DNA of 64,000 nucleotides from an uncultured Mucilaginibacter sp. (GCA_903864275.1 CAIPFE010000037.1:124001-188000), one strand, 5' to 3'; positions 1 through 9,878 are shown, numbered from the stretch's first letter. The notes: generated by a model from the letters alone, not told the origin. Made by a program: numbers and translations.

Positions 1-462
1 ATTTTTAGTTATGTGAGCCAGACGTTTTTCTTTTTCAGGCAGAAGGATGGGTATAGAGATTAGAGGTTAGAGATTAGTTGGAAAAGGCGAAAGGAATTCC
101 GATAGCTCTCGGGAGTCGTTAGTCTTAAGTCGAATTCTGTCGCGTTCTTTTTTTGGGCAAAACAAACAGCTTGTCAAAAACTTCTAACTAATTTTCAGGG
201 CATTCCCCCCTTGGTAGAAAGGGGGGGCCGGGCTTTCCGTTACAAGTCCTCGCCGGCCCAACGCTATGCCCCTGCGGCTGCGGGCTTTTCACTTCAATCC
301 CTAATGCGAAGCGCAGGTTCAAAAAGAAATTTGAGCTCCGCCTGCATTACATTATATTGGCAATCAGCCAGCAAGGTACAAACAAACACGTGAGACGCAG
401 GGCAACGCACGAGAACTCAGCGCTTTGGCCTTTGCCCGGCATTCGCGCGAGGTTGAGGTACC
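1..462. other. Intergenic, degenerate repeat remnants
   Basis: No convincing gene is seen. The stretch at 70-97 (a GATTAGTTG word followed by AAAAGGCGAAAGGA) matches the leader of the dispersed repeat unit at 3559-3590. The stretch near 180-200 (TAACTAATTTTCAGG) resembles its first stem. This suggests a decayed fifth copy of the repeat family. A 60-codon open frame at 211-393 has no family likeness and is not called. Confidence 0.4.
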
Positions 463-927
463 TTAATCCTTGTTTATTTTTTCTGCTTTAAATATGCTGT
501 CAGCTTGTTGTTTTGTAATTGAATGATAATAAAAATCGCCTATTTGGTAAGTGTAAACTATCGAATCTTTAAGACGATGTGAATTCGAATATTTATATCT
601 GCTTTGTATCCATCTTCCATGGCTATCCTTTGCTTTGAGAAAATAATCATCAATTTCCTGATCTAACTCGCAATCTGAATAGATCAATCTTTTACTTTCA
701 TGACCTACAACTATTTCTTTCCCTATCCACCAAGCGAAGTGCTCATCCTTTTGTTTAATATGCCAATGAGGAGGGATAATAGGTATTTGAAGACTTCGGC
801 GCTTTGAATTTAATTCCGGCCCGAACTCACTTTGACAAATTGAAGTTTTCAGATAAAGAATACCTACAGTTATTAACCCTATAACGATAATAGCTAAATA
901 AATAATACCAAAGACTCTGGCTTTCAT
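463..927 (-). CDS. Small membrane-anchored protein, candidate immunity protein
   Basis: The protein has 154 residues and is not recognised as a named family. Residues about 5-28 form one hydrophobic segment (VFGIIYLAIIVIGLITVGIL), so it is probably anchored in the inner membrane. The remaining 125 residues are polar and rich in aromatic and charged residues. It starts 17 bp after the stop of the RHS tail on the same strand. That is the usual place of an immunity gene in RHS or polymorphic toxin loci, so an immunity role is inferred from position only. It could also be an unrelated membrane protein. There is no lipobox. Confidence 0.6.
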   Translation of the reverse strand: MKARVFGIIYLAIIVIGLITVGILYLKTSICQSEFGPELNSKRRSLQIPIIPPHWHIKQKDEHFAWWIGKEIVVGHESKRLIYSDCELDQEIDDYFLKAKDSHGRWIQSRYKYSNSHRLKDSIVYTYQIGDFYYHSITKQQADSIFKAEKINKD

Positions 928-944
928 ATTGAGTAAAATGATTT

Positions 945-3149
945 TTATGGATTTATGAATTTTTTTCGGATTTGGAAAGCATCATAAAATATATATCCAT
1001 TTCGGGAATTATATAAATTTAAAGTACGGGTATTTAACATATTCATGCCTTTGTTTACCTCAAAACTACTAAGTGCTGGTTTTGATAGAGGTGCTCCAAC
1101 TGCATCAAAAAGATTTGACCATAAACCTTTGGCTATTGCTGCGGGAGTTGCTATCGCTAAAGCAAATGGGAGAGCTGCAACCCCGCCAACGATATCCATT
1201 AATTTCACTCCTTTTTCATGATTATCTTGAATCAACTGAACATGGTTTGCAATCTTGAAGTTATTCAAATGTTTGTCAATACTCGTTAACACTGATACAT
1301 CTGCGGTCGATCTCTTTTGAGTAGTTGTGGATCCATTTACAACAGTAGTATTGCCATTATCAATTGTTGTGATACTCGTTGTAGTAATAGCATCCCCCGG
1401 TTTAATATCAACATGTTCACTAACAGAAACAATATCTGTAATTGTTTGAACTGTTCGTATAATTATACTTCCAGTCGCTGTTGGGGTAATTGTTGTTGTT
1501 GTTGTTGTCTGCGTTACACTTATATCGTTGTCTACACCTTGTGTTGCTTGAACATTAACACTAACGTTGGGTTTTGGATGTGTATCATTATCATTAGCTG
1601 TATAAGCATTAGTATAGCCGGTAACGTTATTAGCGTATGTACCATTCACGTATGATGCCATAGCACTTGCGCCTTCTGTGTCCATCCCATCCGGGTCAAT
1701 AAACCTAATCGGATTATCCATCACATAGTTATAAGGACTCCACCTCCTGCTATATTCAGCCATCGGGTCAATCTGTAACCATCTGGCAATCAACGGGTCG
1801 TACCCACGCGCTCCAAAGTCATAGAGCCCCGTCTCCTCCTGCAACTCCTTTCTATTGTAAAGATATTCATTTTTTGGAACATACGGCGTACGGTTTATTT
1901 CCAAGCCAAAGGGGTAGTAATCATCCACCTGGTAGGTTACGGTTGAGCCCGTGTGGGTTCCAAAGGTCACACGGGTATTGCCCAGGTTGTCGCCTAAATA
2001 GTACACATAATCATATCCGCCTCCGGTTAGTGGCACTGCTTTGCCTTCTTCTGTTTGTATAAAGCCTATGGTACTTGAGCTATTATCATATTCTATACCG
2101 TTAATGTAATCGGTTGTAGTTGTGGTACCACCTAACACATCCACTTTCCTTAACTTGTTGCCGGTAGCATCATAGGTGTAGGTAGCTGTCCCCGTTGGTA
2201 CGGTAGCTACCAATGGCAGGTTTAAAAGGTTATAGGTATAACTTTTGTTTTGCCCAGTGTTTACAGTGTTGGTATTGCTTAGCGTATTGCCGTTGCCATC
2301 ATAGGTATAAGTAGTGGTACCGCTTACCAGCCCGTCATTATTGCCGGCGTCAACAATGCTTTGCACCTGGTTGGTGGGGTTGCCGCTAAGCAAATACGAG
2401 TAGGTTAGCTGGTCTACTTCAACGGTTGCCTTGAAACGGTACAAATGTATCATGTTGCCCATCAGGTCGTACACAATGCCTTCGTCGCCATAACCATCAG
2501 CCGAGGCCCCGCCCCGCAGGCGGTTCAGCTTATCGTACGCGTAATTAAAGTGGTTGGTATAGCTGCCGCCCTGGCCCCAAAACTGCGCTACTATATTGCC
2601 GTTATACATTTTACTGCCAACCGCCGTATTGTAATACAGCAGCATCTGGAATAGCGGCGCTGTGCTGGTGTACAGCCATCCCCGCTCGTTATAGGTATAG
2701 GCAATGTTTTGCAAAAAGGCAACGCTGTCGGTACTGTGCAGTTTTTTGGTTGCTACCTGGCCAATTTCGTTATAAACCAGGTTCGAGATCAGTGTTCTTG
2801 TTGTGGCGGTGGTTCCATTAGTAATTTGTTCCCAGGTTTTCTGCTTGCGGCCCACCTGGTCGTAGATATACCTGTTGGCTATGGTTACCAATGGGGTAGT
2901 GGTGCTTCCTGTATTGAAATGTTGCCGGGTTACAGTAGTTGGTGCATTGGTAAAGTTGTAGGTAGTGCTGATGGCATCGTAGTTATTATTGCTTAGCGTT
3001 CCGCCCAAATAATGCTGCGCATAGCTTTTAAGGCTGCGGCCCCAGTCATCATAATAGTGCGCCGTCCACAGCATATTTGCAGGCGTATTAAGCACGGAGG
3101 TTAGTGTTGCCGTTAGCTCGCCCCGGGTTATATGGTTTACCCCGGGTTT
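945..3149 (-). pseudogene. RHS repeat-associated protein, 5'-truncated
   Basis: The frame is open from 3149 to the stop at 945. The first usable start is GTG at 3095, giving 716 residues. YD-type repeats run through the first 400 residues (for example TYTYDATGNKLRK). The RHS core signature follows at about residues 425-475 (YDFGARGYDPLIARW, then NPIRFIDPDG). The last 240 residues are a variable tail: a Thr-rich stretch, a hydrophobic segment (GGVAALPFALAIATPAAIA) and a polar end with no known toxin motif. Codons upstream of the GTG still read like RHS sequence (GELTATLTS), but an in-frame TGA lies at 3150-3152, next to a run of eight C on the + strand. No N-terminal region or signal peptide is present. 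It is therefore a truncated 3' remnant of a larger RHS gene, probably not secreted in this form. Confidence 0.8.
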
Positions 3150-3169
3150 TCACCCCCCCCTTGAGCAAT

Positions 3170-3320
3170 TGCTTTCTTACTTAATACCTGTTAGAGCAGG
3201 AATTGGGGTGTTGCCACGAAGTATTCATTTTTGCACTTTTTGAGTATTTGCAAAAATCAACCAATTGATTGTCAGGCGTTCACGAGAGAAAAATCGCCCG
3301 TGTTGCTGTGAAGTGAACGC
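3170..3320 (+). repeat. Dispersed two-stem repeat, cluster 1 unit 1
   Basis: The unit has a T-rich left half, a first stem (AATCAA CCAA TTGATT, 3255-3270) and a second stem with arms GCGTTCAC (3276-3283) and GTGAACGC (3313-3320). The left extension 3170-3212 matches 3362-3402 of the next unit. It begins about 10 bp from the point where the RHS reading frame is lost. Confidence 0.8.
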
Positions 3321-3361
3321 AATGTTGTTGCATTTGATATTTTTTTTTCGCGTCCCTGCTG

Positions 3362-3510
3362 GCTTTCTTGCTTAGTACCCGCGGCGACAGGAATTGGGTG
3401 TTTCCGCGAAATGTTCATTTTTGTATTTTTTGAGTAGTTTCAAAAATCAACTAGCTGATTTTCAAGTGTTCATGAATTAAAATATGCTTGTGCTGTTGCG
3501 AAGTGAACGC
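3362..3510 (+). repeat. Dispersed two-stem repeat, cluster 1 unit 2
   Basis: Same order of parts as unit 1, with a weaker first stem (AATCAACTAGCTGATT) and the end GCGAAGTGAACGC at 3498-3510. The left arm of the second stem has drifted to GTGTTCAT. Its GTGAACGC lies 190 bp after that of unit 1. Confidence 0.8.
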
Positions 3511-3575
3511 TTGTTGGGTAAAGATTAGTGTCCCAATAGCTATCGGGAAGAGCTTAGTGATTAGTTGTAATTGTC

Positions 3576-3738
3576 AAAAGGCGAAAGGATATTCATTTTT
3601 ATCGCCGCAAAGGGAGTTTTCGCGAAATGTTTTTTTTTGCATTTTTTGAGTATTTGTAAAAATCAACTAACTGATTTTCAGGCGTTCACGCATTTAAAAA
3701 TGTGTGTGCTGTTGTGAAGTGAACGCTAACGTGAACGC
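3576..3738 (+). repeat. Dispersed two-stem repeat, cluster 1 terminal unit
   Basis: The unit carries the leader AAAAGGCGAAAGGATATTC, then TCGCCGCAAAGGG, the T-rich half, stem 1 (3661-3676) and stem 2 arms GCGTTCAC (3682-3689) and GTGAACGC (3719-3726). A second GTGAACGC follows at 3731-3738. This doubled end appears in full only in the terminal unit of each cluster. It lies 10 bp from the 3' end of the acyltransferase gene. Confidence 0.85.
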
Positions 3739-3747
3739 CGGGAGGAA

Positions 3748-5037
3748 CTAATATTTATTAAAAAGAAGCCAGGAAACCGCAGCTATTGTCGGCAAAACGA
3801 TCTTTTTTATCAGAATCGTGTCCCCGTCAAACCTGCGCCAGGTTTTTAACTCGGTTGTAGCCGGGAACAATTGAGCGCGCTTTTGTTTGCTGAAGAAATT
3901 GACAACAGCAGGCTGCAAATAATTTTCGAGTACAAAAGCAAACAACGCGATGTAGAACAAGCTCAGTAACAATACCAAAGCCGCGTTATGAAAAACAGCT
4001 GAAAAAAGAAACAAAACCGGGTAATGAATAATGTATATGGAATAGGAATATTTACCCAAAATCTTGCCGGTACCTTCAATTGACTGTGTAATTTGGTTTT
4101 TTAGCCCCGGTGAGTCCAGCATAAAACAAATAGCCATTAATAAAATTGGCAGCAAGCTGTAAGCCGCAAAACTTATGAAACTCAAATAAGGCTGGCTAAA
4201 TACAGTATAGACAATAAACAGGTAGGGAATGGCAAGGTAATAAAGCTTTATTTTTTTACCGCTATTTGGAGCCTGCAGGCAATACCTGAAAAAAGGAATA
4301 GCAAATATGGCAAAAAGCAAATACTTGGCGGGATCATAATACATCGAAGAAATATGCATCCTCGATATGAGCGGCAAAGCGCCAACGCTGAATAGGGCGG
4401 TATATTTATCAGCGTAAAAATAATTGCGGTATTCATAAATATAATAACCCGCAAGCCAGATGGACGAAAATGCAAGTACGGCAACAAAATGTTTTAAAAC
4501 ATCAGGGCCGATCTGTAAATAATAAAGCGGCATTATTGCCAATGAAAGCAAAAACCAACATACCACTGCCTTTTTTTGATATTTACCTATAGATATGGCA
4601 AACAACAGGTAAAATACGATCTCGTACGAAAGGCTCCATAAGGGGCTGTTACTTTGCAAACAGGGTACTATATTTATCATATAATCCTTTACCGCGCTGA
4701 TCATAAAAAAATTGCCGGCGATAACTCCGGCGGATGGGAGGGCAGCATCAGTAATGTATAACACCAAAAGCCCCAGGAGTAAACCCACAACCAATTGCGG
4801 GTAAAGCCTGAGCAGCCTGTTGGCGATAAAATCCTGTTTTTCCTTTGGATTATTGGTTTGCGAAATATTGATGACAATGCCTGAGAGTATGAAAAAGATG
4901 ATGACGGCATCGGTGCCCCAATTGGCAAAATAAAAATGTTTGGAATGATTACTAAGCGTATGCAGCTCTAAAAAGTGATAGATCAGTACTGTAATTGCTG
5001 CCGCCCCGCGTATAAACTCAAGGTAAAGTTTTTTCAT
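3748..5037 (-). CDS. Acyltransferase 3 family membrane protein
   Basis: A 429-residue polytopic membrane protein of the OafA/YrhL-type acyltransferase 3 family. These enzymes transfer acetyl or other acyl groups to sugars of surface polysaccharides at the inner membrane. The N-terminus carries the family pattern LEFIRGAAAITVLIYHF with the conserved R and H, followed by GTDAVIIFFILSG. About ten hydrophobic segments follow, and YSYSIYIIHYPVLFLF near residue 330 is the usual late motif. There is no extra SGNH domain. Its substrate cannot be told. It is divergent from the helicase gene at 5176 and shares a 138-bp spacer with it. Confidence 0.85.
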   Translation of the reverse strand: MKKLYLEFIRGAAAITVLIYHFLELHTLSNHSKHFYFANWGTDAVIIFFILSGIVINISQTNNPKEKQDFIANRLLRLYPQLVVGLLLGLLVLYITDAALPSAGVIAGNFFMISAVKDYMINIVPCLQSNSPLWSLSYEIVFYLLFAISIGKYQKKAVVCWFLLSLAIMPLYYLQIGPDVLKHFVAVLAFSSIWLAGYYIYEYRNYFYADKYTALFSVGALPLISRMHISSMYYDPAKYLLFAIFAIPFFRYCLQAPNSGKKIKLYYLAIPYLFIVYTVFSQPYLSFISFAAYSLLPILLMAICFMLDSPGLKNQITQSIEGTGKILGKYSYSIYIIHYPVLFLFSAVFHNAALVLLLSLFYIALFAFVLENYLQPAVVNFFSKQKRAQLFPATTELKTWRRFDGDTILIKKIVLPTIAAVSWLLFNKY

Positions 5038-5175
5038 TATTTATCAGGGTACCTGGTTAGTATTTCTGTTAACAACCCCTTTTACGAAAACCCATGCCAA
5101 TGGTTACAGCTTATTGAAGGTTATTCGTCGCACAAAACCATTAACTCAATCAACTTAATCAACTAACTTCGTACC

Positions 5176-6600
5176 GTGTCAGAAATTATCCAAAAAGCAT
5201 TCCCTCATGAACCTACACCACAGCAGCTGGAGCTATTCGGCAAACTGCACACTTTTTTGGTTAGCGGTGACGGTGATGAATGTTTTATATTGAAAGGCTA
5301 CGCGGGAACGGGTAAAACAACCGTTTTAGGCGCATTGGTAAAGGCCTTGCGTAGTTATAATTTCAAATCTGTTTTGCTGGCGCCTACCGGCAGGGCCGCC
5401 AAAGTAATTACTGCTTATTCGGGCCGAAAGGCATTTACTATTCATAAAAAGATATACCGTAAAAAGACGGCGTTTAACATGGATGAAGGTTTTTTGCTCG
5501 GCGATAACCTTTCGGACAATACGCTATTCATCGTTGACGAAGCCTCGATGATCTCGGATGAGATCGGCATCAACCACCGGGCATCGTTACTGCACGACCT
5601 GGTGAATTTCGTTTACAATACAAAAAACTGCAAGCTGATGCTGGTTGGCGATACGGCGCAGCTGCCACCGGTTGGGTCGGAAGATAGCCCGGCGCTGGAT
5701 ACAGCTTTGATGAAAAAGAAGTTCGGTTTGGATGTTTTTAGTTTCGAGCTCACCGATGTGCTGCGCCAGCAAAAGGATTCGGGCATTTTGTTCAATGTGA
5801 CCCGTGTGCGGGATATTATCCGCAAGGGAAAAGAGATTATGCCACAGATAGTGACAAAAGGCTACAAGGATATGTACCGCATGGGCGGCGATATGCTGGA
5901 GGAAGGGCTGAATTATGCCTATGGCAAATATGGTAACGACAATGCGCTTATCATTTGCCGCTCCAACAAAAACGCCAATGCCTATAACAGGCAGATCAGG
6001 GCAAGGATACTATATCGGGAGGAAGAACTAACCGGCGGCGACCAGGTAATGGTAGTGAAAAACAACTATTTCTGGCTGCAGGACCAGGAAGAGGGAAGCA
6101 CCGGATTTATTGCCAATGGCGATATTGCCCGTATAAAAAAAGTGAGGCGGATCGAAGACATGTATGGCTTCCGCTTTGCGGAGGTGCAACTGGAATTTAT
6201 TGACTATGCCGAAGACCCCATACTGGAGTGCAAATTGTTGCTGGATACACTGTATACCGAAGCGCCGGCACTGCCGCCCGATGAACAGAAACGGTTTTAT
6301 CTGGAAGCCATGAAGGATTACGACCATATCCCCAACAAACGCGCCAAATGGAACGAGCTTAAATTGAACCCATATTATAACGCCCTGCAAATAAAATTTG
6401 CCTATGCCATTACTTGCCACAAAGCCCAGGGCGGCCAATGGGATGCCGTTTTTGTGGACCAGGGCTATCTTACCGAAGAAATGGTGAATACTGATTTTTT
6501 ACGCTGGTTTTACACCGCCTGCACCCGAGCTACTACCGAATTATTTTTGGTTAATTTTAACACAAAGTTTTTTGTCGGCGGGGAGGGGGATAGTCCATAA
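5176..6600 (+). CDS. RecD/Dda-like ATP-dependent DNA helicase
   Basis: A 474-residue superfamily 1 helicase, probably acting 5'-3' on DNA in repair or recombination. Visible motifs are Walker A GYAGTGKTT (residues 41-49), APTGRAA (69-75), Walker B IVDEASM (119-125), motif III GDTAQLPPVG (158-167), and the C-terminal UvrD/RecD-type motifs CHKAQGGQWDAVFVD and YTACTRATTELF with the conserved arginine. The start is GTG at 5176. The 5150-5166 leader repeats the word TCAACTTAATCAACTAA, also found ahead of the genes at 12585 and 43793. It looks chromosomal and stands alone; RecB and RecC partners are not nearby. Stand-alone RecD-like helicases of this length are common in Bacteroidota. Confidence 0.85.
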   Translation: MSEIIQKAFPHEPTPQQLELFGKLHTFLVSGDGDECFILKGYAGTGKTTVLGALVKALRSYNFKSVLLAPTGRAAKVITAYSGRKAFTIHKKIYRKKTAFNMDEGFLLGDNLSDNTLFIVDEASMISDEIGINHRASLLHDLVNFVYNTKNCKLMLVGDTAQLPPVGSEDSPALDTALMKKKFGLDVFSFELTDVLRQQKDSGILFNVTRVRDIIRKGKEIMPQIVTKGYKDMYRMGGDMLEEGLNYAYGKYGNDNALIICRSNKNANAYNRQIRARILYREEELTGGDQVMVVKNNYFWLQDQEEGSTGFIANGDIARIKKVRRIEDMYGFRFAEVQLEFIDYAEDPILECKLLLDTLYTEAPALPPDEQKRFYLEAMKDYDHIPNKRAKWNELKLNPYYNALQIKFAYAITCHKAQGGQWDAVFVDQGYLTEEMVNTDFLRWFYTACTRATTELFLVNFNTKFFVGGEGDSP

Positions 6601-6747
6601 TCCTTAGTTATTTTTGCCAGAAAGAGTGGACACTTATGGTTTATGGAATGGCATGCGGGAGTTTATATCACAAACCATAAACCTATTGCCAATAACCGTG
6701 TTATAAAAATATTAGTTCCAAATCACTGCCCAAACAGCAACCAACAA

Positions 6748-7644
6748 ATGAAATCAAGGGTCTTCTTGTATATTTCCTTAGCAGTAGATTTAGCTATTGC
6801 TGTTTCAAAATTTGCCGGGGCGGCAATAACGGGCAGCTCATCTATGATCTCCGAGGGTATCCATTCGGTTATCGATGCCACAAGCCAGTTGTTATTATTG
6901 TGGGGAATTAAAACGAGCAGCAGGGCAGCCGATGCCGAACGCCCTTTTGGCTATGGCAGAGAATTTTATTTTTGGTCGTTTATTGTATCGCTGGTTATTT
7001 TTATCATCGGGGGCTGTATTTCGTTTTATGAAGGTTTGATGCGATTTAACCGCCCGGAATTCGAGGGCAATCAAAATTGGAATTACGGGATTTTGGGCAT
7101 AGCATTCCTGTTTACAATAGTTTCGCTGACCTCCGCATTAAAAGCTTTCAATAAACAGCGGAGCCACACATCTTTTTGGAAAGCAATAACCGAAAGTAAG
7201 GACCCTTCTACATTTATAGTAATGCTGGGAGACGTAGGCGATTTGATAGGCCTTATTGTTGCCTTTTTGGGTGTTTATTTAGGCCGGTTGTTCCATAATC
7301 CTTATTATGATGGTATTGCCTCAATGATCATAGGCCTTATTATGATCGTTATATCCGCAATTCTCGTACGCGAAAGCAAAAGTTTGCTGATGGGCGAAAC
7401 AACCAGCCGGCGCACCCTGCGCAAAATTGTAAAGCTTACCGAAGCTGATGAGGCAGTAATAAAAGTAAAAAAACAATTCTCTACCTACCTGGCCCCCGAA
7501 GAAGTATTATTGCAGCTAAACGCAGTTTTTAAAGCTGATCTCAACACCGGCCAGATCACCGACGCTATTGAACGGATCACAAAAACTATCCAGGCTAAGT
7601 TCCCAAGAATTAAACAGATATTTATTGAACCGGTGAGGGAGTAG
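6748..7644 (+). CDS. Cation diffusion facilitator family transporter
   Basis: A CDF-type metal/proton antiporter in the inner membrane, about 298 residues from the preferred start ATG at 6748 (MKSRVFLYIS). The frame is open further upstream to 6643, but those 35 residues are polar and unlike the family. Four to six hydrophobic helices are visible. The metal-site motif EGIHSVIDATSQ fits the HSxxD of helix 2, and GDVGDLIG provides the second acidic site in helix 5, with a D in place of the usual H. A cytoplasmic C-terminal domain of about 80 residues follows. The exported metal (Zn, Co, Fe or Mn) cannot be assigned. It converges on the FabH-like gene across a hairpin-rich spacer. Confidence 0.85.
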   Translation: MKSRVFLYISLAVDLAIAVSKFAGAAITGSSSMISEGIHSVIDATSQLLLLWGIKTSSRAADAERPFGYGREFYFWSFIVSLVIFIIGGCISFYEGLMRFNRPEFEGNQNWNYGILGIAFLFTIVSLTSALKAFNKQRSHTSFWKAITESKDPSTFIVMLGDVGDLIGLIVAFLGVYLGRLFHNPYYDGIASMIIGLIMIVISAILVRESKSLLMGETTSRRTLRKIVKLTEADEAVIKVKKQFSTYLAPEEVLLQLNAVFKADLNTGQITDAIERITKTIQAKFPRIKQIFIEPVRE

Positions 7645-7655
7645 TTTTTAGTCCA

Positions 7656-7711
7656 TGGTCAATGGCGGGATAGTCCATAGCCATAGACTATAGACTATGG
7701 TCCATCGACCA
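7656..7711. terminator. Nested inverted repeat between convergent genes
   Basis: The outer arms TGGTCAATGG (7656-7665) and CCATCGACCA (7702-7711) pair at nine of ten positions. An inner hairpin pairs CCATAG (7681-7686) with CTATGG (7695-7700). It sits between the 3' ends of the CDF and FabH-like genes and could end transcription from both sides. There is no strong T tract, so this is inferred. Confidence 0.45.
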
Positions 7712-7715
7712 AAGA

Positions 7716-8684
7716 TCACGCCTCCACAACAACACCCGCATACGTTAACCCACCCCCGAAACCTAGCAGCAGTATTTTATTGCCGGGTTTTATTTTTCCC
7801 GATTTTGTGGCAATATCCCAGGCAAGGGGTATCGAGGCAGATGAAGTATTGCCGAAAAATTCGATACTGGTAAGCATTTTATCAAGGGGGGCGCCTATTT
7901 CTGATGCCACCGCTTCAATAATGCGTAAATTGGCACTGTGTAATATCACCCAGTCTAACTGCTCAAGAGTTAAATGATTAATAGCCAGCAATTCATTTAT
8001 TTTCTGGCTCATGGTCCGTACAGCCCATTTAAATACTACTTTTCCATTTTGATGGATCTTGCCGTTCGCAACGATCTCTTCGTTATTAACAACGGAAGCA
8101 TGCTGCGACAGGTACAGGTCCTTACCGTAAGCACCATCAGACCCCGTAACGCAGTTAAATATTTTTGATTTGTCTGATGGCTCAACCAGTGCTACCCCGG
8201 CCCCGTCGCCAAACAGTATGCATGAGGTGCGGTCGGTAAAATCAGTAAATTTAGATAAAGCTTCGGCGCCTAAAACCAAAACCTTTTTGTGGGTACCGGC
8301 AGCAATTAGTCCCTTTGCCAATACAAGCCCATAAACAAAACCGGCGCAGGCGGCCATGATGTCGATACACCCCGTATTCGGCAGGTTAAAATAGTTTTGT
8401 ATTCTTGTGGCCATACTGGGCATCACCTGGTCAGCAGAAGTAGTGCCGACTACGATAAAGTCGACGCCATCCAGGTTAATACCGGGGTTTTCAGCTAATA
8501 GGTTTTTAACCGCTTTTATGCACAGGTCGCTGGTGAATTCATCCGGTTCAGAAAATCTTCGTTCCTTTATTCCGGTTCTTGATATTATCCACTCATTATT
8601 TGTTTCAATTTTATCTGCAAACCAATCGTTGGGTATTATAGTAGATGGCGCATAAACGCCAATGGCCGAAATCTGGGAGTTCAT
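7716..8684 (-). CDS. Beta-ketoacyl-ACP synthase III (FabH-like)
   Basis: A 322-residue thiolase-fold enzyme of the KAS III family, which condenses an acyl-CoA with malonyl-ACP to start fatty acid or related chains. The catalytic Cys113 lies in MAACAGF, His249 in ILHSANLR and Asn279 in FFGNTSS, so the Cys-His-Asn triad is complete. The usual HQAN motif reads HSAN here. The N-terminal NNEWIISRTGIKERR is the CoA-binding pattern. Length is normal. No acyl carrier protein or fab genes lie beside it, so it may be a second KAS III for a special starter unit rather than the housekeeping FabH. Confidence 0.85.
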   Translation of the reverse strand: MNSQISAIGVYAPSTIIPNDWFADKIETNNEWIISRTGIKERRFSEPDEFTSDLCIKAVKNLLAENPGINLDGVDFIVVGTTSADQVMPSMATRIQNYFNLPNTGCIDIMAACAGFVYGLVLAKGLIAAGTHKKVLVLGAEALSKFTDFTDRTSCILFGDGAGVALVEPSDKSKIFNCVTGSDGAYGKDLYLSQHASVVNNEEIVANGKIHQNGKVVFKWAVRTMSQKINELLAINHLTLEQLDWVILHSANLRIIEAVASEIGAPLDKMLTSIEFFGNTSSASIPLAWDIATKSGKIKPGNKILLLGFGGGLTYAGVVVEA

Positions 8685-8993
8685 AATGGATCTTTTTTTC
8701 GCATTAAATATAAGCCAAGTTTTTTTAAGAATTTAATGTAAACAATATACCTGTCTAAATTAAAACATAACTGAACGATTGGGTAATATTAAATTTAAGG
8801 CAAAAACAAGGGGAATGTATTTATTTGGTTATTAATCAATTCGCCTTTATTGAACTATTTATGAAAAAAACCAGGCCGCAGAATTATGCTCCACCTGTCA
8901 AATTAAATTGCCCTTCCCTTTTTGGGCAGTGTAAACTTAGCACCGAATTTTGTTCTTCCCCAACTTACGATTTAAAGCGTCAGACCTGGAAAC
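8685..8993. other. AT-rich intergenic spacer
   Basis: The 309 bp hold no gene. The only structure seen is a short hairpin, TGCCC (8909-8913) with GGGCA (8924-8928), about 65 bp beyond the 3' end of the DUF4397 gene. It may be a weak terminator for that gene. The promoter of the FabH-like gene must lie at the low-coordinate end, but no clear TAnnTTTG was found. Confidence 0.4.
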
Positions 8994-9716
8994 TTAATTA
9001 AAGAAAGCATTGGTAACCACGTTCAGGCTTAATCTATCGTTATTATTAGTTGGCGTGGCCAGGCCATCAAACCAGGCTGTATAAACGGAACCGGCGGCCA
9101 GGGGGACATCCATAAGCGTTGCCAGCACAGTTGTAGTGCCCGACTTGCGCACCTCGAATGTGTAACCCGGATTTACGGGAACCGACAAAAAGGTTGTAAA
9201 CCCTTTATGCCCCATGTTGTGGACCAGCACCGCACCACCCTTTATGGCAAAGTCGACATTCGGAGCATCGGGGCTAAGGTCAACAAAGCGGAGGCTTGCG
9301 CTCCCGGCTACCGGTTTGGTCAGTGTGTCTGTAAGTAAAAGAACTTCAGGGCTTGTTGGTACATTTGCCAGGAACAGCGAGTAAGCCGCACCGGGGTTCA
9401 ATGTGATTGTGGCAGAAAGTAGTATAGCGGTTGTGCCCGTTGTATAAAAATTGGCCGTCCGCGAACCGGCATAAGCACTCACATAATTTAAATAATTCCC
9501 ATAATAAATGGCGCTTTGATTGACTTTATCACCGTTCAGGAAGAAATCCAACGGCTGTTCATCGGGCGAGGCCTGCACAAAAGATAACAAGGCCGTAGGC
9601 TGATTAATATTAGGAGGGGTATAATCTTTTAAACACGAAGTGAGCAATAAACATAGTAAACCTGCTGTCCCGACCTTTGTTAGTAAATTCCCCGGAATGT
9701 TTTTGCGGATGTTCAT
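8994..9716 (-). CDS. DUF4397 domain lipoprotein
   Basis: A 240-residue secreted lipoprotein. The N-terminus has a basic start, a hydrophobic core and a lipobox LLTSC with the acylated Cys at about residue 28. The mature part repeats a beta-rich pattern typical of DUF4397 (VNQSAIYYGNYLNYVSAYAG; LRFVDLSPDAPNVDFAIKG; FLSVPVNPGYTFEVRKSGT). These proteins are common on the surface of Sphingobacteriaceae and have no known function. It is monocistronic and divergent from the papain-like gene at 9978, with a direct-repeat regulatory site between them. Confidence 0.85.
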   Translation of the reverse strand: MNIRKNIPGNLLTKVGTAGLLCLLLTSCLKDYTPPNINQPTALLSFVQASPDEQPLDFFLNGDKVNQSAIYYGNYLNYVSAYAGSRTANFYTTGTTAILLSATITLNPGAAYSLFLANVPTSPEVLLLTDTLTKPVAGSASLRFVDLSPDAPNVDFAIKGGAVLVHNMGHKGFTTFLSVPVNPGYTFEVRKSGTTTVLATLMDVPLAAGSVYTAWFDGLATPTNNNDRLSLNVVTNAFFN

Positions 9717-9878
9717 GAAAATGGCATTTTAATTATTACTTCTAATTAACATTACGGAATTTTAAATAAATATGCTACAAATTATTTTGAAAGTTTGCAC
9801 TTAGTTTAATTGAAACTGTTTTTTTTGAATATTATTTTCGCTGTACCAGACTCGCAAATCACGTATTATTACGCAGCA

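Noticed and set aside
211..393. 60-codon open frame on the + strand
   Set aside because: No family likeness, lies in decayed repeat DNA, no ribosome site.
1317..1655. Cys-rich 112-codon frame
   Set aside because: Antisense shadow of the Thr-rich part of the RHS tail; the Cys and Asn bias comes from ACA/GTT codons read backwards.
3170..3738. Regularly spaced repeats as a CRISPR array
   Set aside because: Units are over 100 bp, diverged and 190-216 bp apart, only three per cluster, and no cas genes are present.
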